In this document: positions 57,078 through 64,000 of the stretch, piece by piece
How positions within the stretch are numbered: the first letter of the stretch is position 1
Layout: each line of letters starts with the position of its first letter
Source: Gremmenia infestans
Taxonomy: Eukaryota; Ascomycota; Leotiomycetes; Helotiales; Hamatocanthoscyphaceae
DNA: 64,000 bases
Assembly: GCA_032629725.1 (NCBI GenBank)
Contig: JAFEVB010000023.1
Span: 558,001-622,000, forward strand
Reading direction: 5' to 3'
Position numbers and translations under genes: made by a program
Notes under the pieces: generated by a model
Databases searched by the model: none
What the model was told of the DNA's origin: nothing
What the model saw: the letters and a program-made list of their open reading frames with translations, nothing else

Positions 57078-58546
57078 CTAATAATCATCCCACTGCCTCC
57101 TAATAACCGGCCTCGCTGGATCCCACGGCCCATGAATCTCATTCTTATACTTTTGCAACCCAATTAGCCACCAACTACACCCCCCCATCGCCAGCCCCGT
57201 CCCCACAACCCCAATCAACACCCCTAGCAGCCCACTCTTCCACGGAAAATCCAATAACCCCTCTCCATCCCCGCCCCTTCCCAAAATCAACCCTACTCCG
57301 CCCCCAGCACCGACCACAAGGAAAGAAGTCAGCGCTACGTGACCCCGCCAATCGCGCTGTCGCGCATAGCGCCGGAAGACTGGGAATAGCCCGAATACTT
57401 CGATACTGAACAGTGTCAGGCTAAACACTTGCCCCGTGCTTGGTAGTCGGGATGCAAGCACCGTACTTGCCATTAGCGCGGCGTTCGTGCTGAGACTCGC
57501 TGGTATGTTCTTGTTCCCTGTATTGATTGAAGAGGATGGGGCTGGAGTGCCGTAGTCGAAGAAAAATATATTTATTGTGAAGAGCATAAAGGACATTGCC
57601 CAGATACTGTCAGAGGAAGTAGAGCGCGTAAGGGATTTGAGGATTGGCGAAAGGCCCAGGAGAGTAAAGTAAATTAGGAGCGCTGATTTTGCGGTTGAGA
57701 GACGGAGAGAGGTACGGTGGCTCATGGGGGAAGAGGGCGGTGGGAAGTTGGGGGCTCGTGGGGTTGAAAGGAGGGCTTGGGAGTTGATTGAGGATGCGGA
57801 GGCGGACTGCGAGTGTCGGGAGAGGATGGGATTTCCATTCAAGTTCGATGTAGAGCTACCGGCTGAGATGGACGGTGGCGGTGGAGGAGGAATTGCTGGG
57901 GCCAGAGGTTTGGAGGATTCTTCTTGCCCTACCCACCAATCCCATAACACCCAACCTAGAATTGTCGCAACGCTACCCCAGCCTACTACTGCCTCTGGCG
58001 CGATGCGCCTATGGAAGATTCCTACGAAGCAGACGATAAAGATGATGACTGAGCAGACATGTTGGACTATGACGGTTGAGTCTGCAACTAGAGGCCAAAA
58101 GTCGTACGGTTGGAGACGAGGATTTCGCTGGAGGTGCTCGAGGAAGGTGGCTTGATCGGTATAGTTGTCCGGATCTATTATACATCAGCAGCGTCCCCTG
58201 AGCTATGCAGACTGAACCCACAAGATTGCTTCACCCACAACAGCTTCGACCATACTCTCTTGCCCCTTCTACTAGCACTCCGAATTCTATCCTTATGCCT
58301 ACCCCTCCTTGGCATTCCCGAAGCCTCCCCATTCTCTCCATTGGTCATCCGCAACTCTTTCTGCTGCTTATTCCCAGCGGCCGACTGCTTTCGAGGCGGG
58401 GACCCTTGGTACATGGCATCTTCGGGCGCGAGGAGCGTGCGATCTGTCGCGACGTTTGGCGATACCGACGGCAGGGTCGTACTTCGCGTCAACGGTGGTA
58501 ATGTAGTCTTTAGAGAGCTGGGATTGGGCGCCTGGGTGGGCGCCAT
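57078..58546 (-). CDS. GPI2: GPI2 (PIG-C), subunit of GPI N-acetylglucosaminyltransferase
   Basis: Two exons, 58546-58222 and 58174-57078, giving 473 residues. GPI2 is a multi-span ER membrane subunit of the enzyme that starts GPI-anchor synthesis by adding GlcNAc to phosphatidylinositol. Diagnostic blocks: YPDNYTDQATFLEHLQRNP at the splice junction (N-terminal signature), PYDFWPLVADSTVIVQHVC, LLGLSPILKSLTRSTSSDSIWAM and FTINIFFFDYG. Several membrane helices follow to the end (VALTSFLVVGAGGGVGL, LLGVLIGVVGTGLAMGG). The N-terminal 105 residues are basic and Ser/Pro-rich, longer than in yeast, and a Pro/Ser-rich loop of about 75 residues sits between the second and third membrane segments. The gene is intact although it lies between a kinase remnant and a dead transposon. 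Confidence 0.92.
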
Positions 58547-58921
58547 ATCGCGCAGGGCGTCCTCATATGATATGTTGTGCTGTTACGAGGTGAAGTGTAG
58601 AATTGTCAGCCTTGTCATTAGGGAAATGTTACAGTATAGTATTTTCGCCAAGATGGCTCGTTGGGTTGCCGTACTGTCACTATAGCTCGAGGCTGAACGA
58701 AAATACCGTCCCCTTTTTCCTAAAATCACATACAGTATGCGGTCAAAAGGCATGACGAGATTAAGAAGTCGTGTCCTACCCCAGACATCGATTCGTGTAC
58801 TTCTATTCACGCAAATATGATACGAAAATTTACTTTATGAAAAAGAGGGATGCGACTAGAAGAACCACTGATCACTTTCCTCTTCCTCTAGCTTCTCTGT
58901 TCTGGGTGACGGCATGGATGG
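58547..58921. other. GPI2 upstream region
   Basis: 375 nt between the GPI2 start and the left end of the transposon; it should hold the GPI2 promoter. No other feature. Confidence 0.5.
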
Positions 58922-58980
58922 CATGGCTCTCCATCCGAGAAAAACTCTGCGGAATGCGTCACGTGAGGTCAGAAACACCA
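58922..58980 (+). repeat. Left terminal inverted repeat
   Basis: Contains the core CCGAGAAAAACTCTGCGGAA and TCACGTG; matches the right repeat in reverse complement with small gaps. Confidence 0.85.
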
Positions 58981-59017
58981 TAATTTTCATCACCATTTTA
59001 TTAATAAGTCAACCACC

Positions 59018-60250
59018 ATGCCTCTAAATACAACCGGAAAACGTAGAGGACATCCACATACACCTCCTAAAGGCCTCCAGCCTCCCAAATCCAACCAGCT
59101 ATATCCTACTCCTCTTCGAAGTGCTGTTTTCGCCTGCTATCTTATAGCTAAAGCTTGTGGCGCTAAACCAGGCTCTGCAGACACAAAGAAAGCTATTGAT
59201 AAGGTCTTTGGGGTTAAGGAGCGAAGCCAGAAGAGCATCCTAACTTCTAGGGAGGTCCGAACTTTACATAATCAGCCTAATCTTAGGCCTAATCCACGCG
59301 GTCAACTAAAGACGATTCCACACCAAGATACGTCTGCAATTAGGGACTTTCTAGATGATATAAACCTCCCACTTGACCGCAGAGATCAGCCTTAGAGGGA
59401 TCTAGCAGAAGATGCAAGCGTACAGCTTCCAAAAACAAAGCATTTCAAGCCTCTAAGCTATCGAACCGTCTAACCCCAAACCATCCAGACAAGCTGCAAA
59501 AAAGACAAAGGCATTATTAATGCAGTCTGCGAAAAAAAGCGGAAGCTTAGCTAGCCTCAAGCTCGCTAGCGCATTCTTTAGTGCATTCTTGCGCTATTAA
59601 TACGCCCTCGATCTTAGAGATAGTAGAATACTACCTTCTATGACGAATTCCACTTTGGTATTAGCCCGCAGACTACAAAGCGTATCAAGAGAAGGAGAGG
59701 GCAGAAGCATAGATATGCTCCTTATTTGGTTCACCGCAAAAAGGTTATATCAAAGGATACAAAGGCAAAAGCAAAAGAAGATGGGCATCTTCAGCTTCTT
59801 AGCGTTTTTGTGGTTATTAGATATAATTATCGGCGGGCAATACCTTATAAGGTTAGCAATTTAGTAGGCAAGATAACTTCAGAAGTCTATATAGAGCAGG
59901 TTCTGCCTATATTACTTCCAGATCTTCAGGAAAAAGGTTTGACTTTAGTTTAGGATACAGATTTAGCGCATTCAAGTAAAAAGGTAGCAGATTAGGCTAG
60001 GAAGCATAATATGCCTTTATATACTCTTCCTAGGGTATCTCTAGATCTCTCTATTATGGAATCAATGGCAAATCCAATAAAGAGAAGGTTTTATTCTAGG
60101 AAGTGTACTGCAGATAATGAGGCTATGGCGTGGTTTATGGAGGTTTGGGAGCAAGAAATGGATCAGAATACAATTCAACACATGTATAATAAGTATACTA
60201 AAAGGCTACATAATTGCCTTAGAGCTAAAGGCCAAATGACCAAGTATTAA
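59018..60250 (+). pseudogene. Broken Tc1/mariner transposase
   Basis: Starts with ATG and MPLNTTGKRRGH, an N-terminal basic helix-turn-helix part (AIDKVFGVKERSQKSIL), then stops at 59393 (TAG), 59473 area and later. The DDE core is still readable: YDEFHFGISPQTTKRIKRR, a DTDLAHSSKKVAD block around the second Asp, and DLSIMESMANPIKR with the final Glu. In the DDE region two TAG codons sit exactly where Trp is expected (before DTD and after KVAD). TGG to TAG is G-to-A on this strand, equal to CpA-to-TpA on the other, the RIP signature. It runs to a terminal TAA at 60250. Not functional. Confidence 0.8.
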
Positions 60251-60267
60251 ACAGGTACCTAGATCAT

Positions 60268-60326
60268 TTTGGTGTTCTAACACGTGACATTTCATTCCGC
60301 AGAGTTTTTCTCGGACGGAGAGCATG
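60268..60326 (-). repeat. Right terminal inverted repeat
   Basis: Reverse complement begins CATGCTCTCCGTCCGAG and shares an uninterrupted 22-bp core with the left repeat, then CACGTG and AGAACACC. Confidence 0.85.
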
Positions 60327-63300
60327 GCAGCAGCCATCTCTATTGCTCGTCATTGGCCTCGTCGTCCTGGTGATGTCCATTTTGGATCATAAAGTCTTGA
60401 AAACTGCACCCCTTCCATAGCGTTTATTATATGTCAACTCTCTTGCTATAATTATTCAGATTTATTCTCTCAGCAACTAGGCCTTCCTTTCGTTTTGCTT
60501 CCTCTGCTTCCTAATTTCCAGCATGAAGACATTCAAACCTAGTTTTCTTGGTGTCATTTCCTCACACGCCGGTTGTTCTAACAGGAATGCTCTTTTTTTT
60601 AACCACTCTGCTAAAGTCAGTAAACGAGTGTAAACTTTTGAATTTACGTCTTATGCCATCCCTTCCACCCATCGTCATCCAGATATCAAACTTTTCACCC
60701 TCACTGCAAACAAATTACCCTTCAAAGGGGGTGGAGATAGCTTCGCTTCCGAGCGCCTCCCTTTTCTAAGAACAAACAAACACATCACGTGCCTCACACC
60801 TGAAACGCACATCATGAAACCCTGCGTTGATAACAATGTTTCCCCCTCATCTTGGCAGTATCGAGTACGTCTCAAACTTCCGCAATAACCGTCCCCACTA
60901 TCGAATTCTCCATATTTCAGAAACTTTGCTGGCTTTGATCTCGAAAGTTGTGATAGGGGTACTGTAGCGATCAGATTGTCTGATCGCTCTGCGCCGAGGT
61001 GGGTCGAGGTGGGGACTCAAGTTGCAAGTTGTAAAGGTCCCGAGGTAATAGCCTCGAGATACCTTGCTGAGAAGGAAGATTCGTTATGGGGGGACAATAC
61101 ATCGGAAGAACCCCTAGAAGTGCAAAAAGTGGATTTTCTTTTATAGATTTCTGGTCCGCGAGTACTTAAAACCATGTATTCTGTAAGGCAAAATCCACCC
61201 AGTAACCACTAAGCGGCTTGCGGCTTGGTATATTCGACCGGAGAATAAACTCGTTCTGCGCCGCGAAGAGGGCCAAGACAGGTAATGCAGTAGTTGCATG
61301 GAGTGAATACAACGTTGGAGATATGCGAAAGTATTTCGCAACCTGTAGGCTTCAGTTCTTAGCTCAAGTAATGGTAAACGACAACAGTGCAGGCCGGATA
61401 GTTCTGGGGCTTCTATTAAGCTCAACGCCTAAAGAATATGGGGCCAGTTATATTTGTCCAAAGACAAGCCCACGAGAAGTGCAAATGCATGTGCTACACA
61501 AACTGCAAACTAAAAAAGCTGGTGTATCTCTGCTGTGCATCCCCAACTGGCAACTCCATCATCAGATATACTTCATCCCAGGTGAGCTCGCGCGATTCCA
61601 GTCTCAGACCTTGCTGCAACTAATTATCGGCGGCGTTTCTATTTTCCCTTCCTTCCATTCCTTTTCCTAGCATAGGGGAATTGGAAGCTGGGAACTAAGA
61701 ACGGGAAAAGTTGAAAGGGAAAACGATTATGTCTCAAAAACCCGTTATGTCTATCTTTTGACCCGATCTTCGGAACACAAGAAAAGCTGCAAGGTCCTAG
61801 AAAGGGAAGGAAGGAACGATGATTGAGAACGCTTGGGAAATTCGAAAAGGGAGAGGAAAGGAGAGGAACAAAACGTAGCACCTAAGTGATTCTCGAGAAA
61901 TCAATCGAAGTTCTGGGACGACACTACCGTCACCGTCGTCACACTTCGGGAGAGAATCAATTCCCCAAGCGGTATTATATCGGGATGCTTATTGACATAT
62001 CATTTGGATCAAGAGGCGGACGTCCCTAATATCTAGCGTTACAACGAAAGTTCTGCCTTGGCCTTGAAGACCGTAATCAGGAATGACGTAGAATGGAAGC
62101 TGCGAAATGATGAATCCTGAGAGTCTCTTTTCGCTAAAGTATTCGCTCCTCGGATACTTAAGCCCTCGCCGCAGAGTTCGTAAAACATCCTCCATGGTGG
62201 CTGCAGATGCGAATGTTTGGGAAGAACGCCTGGGTTCAAATACTGTATATCATTTACGAAATATAACCGTCAAAGCATAAGCTGGTGTTGGTTGTGCGGC
62301 CGACAAAAATGTAAGATCGTAAATTACTTTACCGATTTCCAAATCAAGAATGCATATCGTGCTCGATGTGGTAAGCTTATACGAAATTATACCCGGAACA
62401 GGACACAACTTTTAGATATCGCAGAGCAATGATAATATAAAAAACCACAGAAATGAATAAGGAATAAGACTTCTTCGGAATATAGAAAAGAGGAAGGATA
62501 TGCGATATGCGATATGCGCTTTCAAGAGTTTTGACACTTGCTTTGCCGATAACTTCAACCTCATCGCATACCAAGGACCCACAAAGTTGACGGATCTTGA
62601 CATGGCAGAGTTGAGGCAATCGATGTATATTTTCCGACGGTATGCCCGGGATGAAGAAGCTCTTAAAGGCTGTCTGATCAACCAGCAGGATGTCGTATTG
62701 AATCCTCCTCCGTGAGGCTGAGTGCAGATTAGGGCAGAAGCGACCGAATAGCACCCTACAGATAAAATCCTACACTAATAAATAGCCAGTCCCTTCCTAC
62801 TGGCTATTAATAAAGTTTATTTGAGACTGGCGATTGAATCCTCCTTTCCTACCTACCTACTTAGAGAATTTCCAGCGAGGACTGCATATAGTATTCTCGT
62901 GAAAGGAACTGCCGACAAGCTCCATTATTATTGTTCGACTTGGCGGTTTCGAGGTCAAGCAAGAGTTAAGAATAATTGACTTTTAAAGAAGCTGCAGCCG
63001 GATCCGCAGCGATTTCAAGGGGCCGTGGGTTTGATCTGACACTGGGGTTTAAGCTTTCTCACAAGGATCTCACCCTGACCCTGACGATCGAATATTGGAC
63101 GTTACTCCGTATATATTTCTAAATTGCGGAGACATTCCTATAAACGTACTGAAAGCGTTTCAGCTTGTATCTTTTCAGAGCGTAAGTTTGTTTTTCTTGC
63201 TGATGATGTTTCTTTTGAATCTCGTTGTTTATTTATAAGTCTGGCCCTGGAGCGCTATACTTTTTGGTGTCTTAAGTGCCGAAAAACCACTCATCTGCTT

Positions 63301-64000
63301 GGGATTGCCAAGATGCTCGCGGCCCCCACACCGAGTCTGGATTTTGAAAGCCGTGCCTCACTCAGCCCTGAGATAGCGCTATTTTTCCTTGTCTGTAATT
63401 TACTCGAGTACTGTGTGATGACTGATTCTGTACGACAGGAATTCGCTCATTGGTTTGGGCGAGGGTTGAGAACCATGGTGCCGTGAACTTTAACTTCCTC
63501 AAGGGATGAAGGATCAGGACATAGGCACTCGTGCTTCGCCATGAGGGCTTCGGAAGTTGTGTCAGCGTTAGCATTTCTTGTTCCGCAGCGCAATTTAATG
63601 GTGGACTGACGTGCTCTTGGATACTTAGAGGCTGTTGCTGTCATTTTAGAAGGCCAAATACTTGAGGACGCCATTATCAAGCCCAGAATCAGTGGTAGCG
63701 GCGGAAGCTTCAAGACTCTAGACCACATTCCGACAAGATGTTCTAAATACAGCTATAAATTTAGGTAAAATACAGTACCAAAATAAGCGCACCCCAGGCA
63801 AAAGAGGAATTAACCCCAGCTTAGGTTCTCCGTAGCCCTCGTCTGTGCATGACGCTATCTAACTCTAGAATTACAGTAACCCTGCTGGATCGTCTCTCCG
63901 TACCACTAGGTAAGCTTTCCGCCAAGATCAACCATGCGATATTGAGCATGCGCATTTCATCAACAGCCAATCCTCACGCGAGGATATGATGCGGATTGGT
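60327..64000. other. Gene-poor region to the end of the window
   Basis: 3.67 kb in which I find no supportable gene. Open frames such as 61218-61670, 62500-62715 and 63124-63486 (plus) and 62377-62754 (minus) lack recognisable motifs and splice continuations. The base composition resembles the decayed zone to its left. A perfect hairpin is listed separately. Confidence 0.5.
62781..62808. repeat. Perfect 10-bp inverted repeat (hairpin)
   Basis: AATAGCCAGT and ACTGGCTATT separated by eight bases, flanked by AATAA-like sequence. Could form a stem-loop in RNA or mark the end of a small non-autonomous element; no partner found. Confidence 0.75.

Larger units (their letters stand above)
58922..60326 (+). 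mobile_element. Inactivated Tc1/mariner-superfamily DNA transposon
   Basis: About 1.4 kb bounded by imperfect inverted repeats of about 59 nt and filled by a transposase frame with several in-frame stops. No TA duplication is visible directly at the ends I chose, so the exact termini may be off by a few bases. The left end is 375 nt from the GPI2 start codon. Confidence 0.82.

Noticed and set aside
61218..61670. 150-codon plus-strand frame, and Cys-rich frame at 61438-61623
   Set aside because: No signal peptide, domain or splice support; Cys-rich reading appears by chance in one of two overlapping frames.
63124..63486. 120-codon frame near the right end
   Set aside because: No ATG context or motif that supports coding, and it is not continued by any good splice donor.
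63967..63999. Nested inverted repeats (CCAATCC/GGATTGG around TCCTC/GAGGA) at the right edge
   Set aside because: Short and imperfect, and the window ends here, so no boundary or partner can be judged.

Overview
The window is nuclear DNA from a filamentous ascomycete (Pezizomycotina). The evidence is genes broken by short introns of about 45-130 nt with GTATGT/GTAAGT donors and CTNA-type branch sites, single genes on alternating strands, a PalI/Rim9 pH-sensing protein, a small secreted cysteine-rich protein, and a decayed Tc1/mariner-type element whose coding TGG codons appear changed to TAG, as repeat-induced point mutation (RIP) would do. Class is not fixed by sequence alone; Leotiomycetes is my guess. 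No operons, CRISPR arrays, rRNA or convincing tRNA were seen.

Layout. 0-8.7 kb: BUD13 (splicing), TFG1 (TFIIF alpha) and a non-canonical poly(A)/nucleotidyl polymerase with a very large insert in its catalytic domain. 9.4-20.5 kb: a secreted effector-like protein, HGH1 (eEF2 folding), a neutral ceramidase, NSE1 (SMC5/6 complex), a small DUF427 gene built from four short exons, and a Cys-rich hypothetical. 21.6-32 kb: a mitochondrial ABC1/Mcp2-type kinase-like protein, PalI/Rim9 and a divergent septin, separated by about 2-kb intergenic regions rich in short tandem repeats. 34-44.2 kb: the most cluster-like stretch, with an anion:cation-symporter-type MFS permease divergent from a TauD/Jlp1-type dioxygenase, then a 1,111-residue multi-zinc-finger regulator, then a single-span membrane protein divergent from that regulator. 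45.6-53.2 kb: a Gdt1-type Mn/Ca transporter with a long N-terminal extension, a Tbf1/Taz1-like telomere-repeat binding protein and a membrane-anchored VPS62 protein. 53.2-64 kb: gene-poor and decaying, with a C-terminal remnant of a fungal membrane protein, an atypical SDR, a degenerate protein-kinase fragment, intact GPI2, the inactivated transposon, and 3.7 kb with no supportable gene.

Exon structures were built by hand. For every multi-exon gene I give, the exon lengths sum to a multiple of three and the junctions rebuild conserved motifs; exceptions and doubtful junctions are stated. Most genes are unrelated housekeeping functions. The only functional link I would argue for is the permease/dioxygenase pair with the neighbouring regulator, possibly for use of organic sulfonate or a related organic anion.
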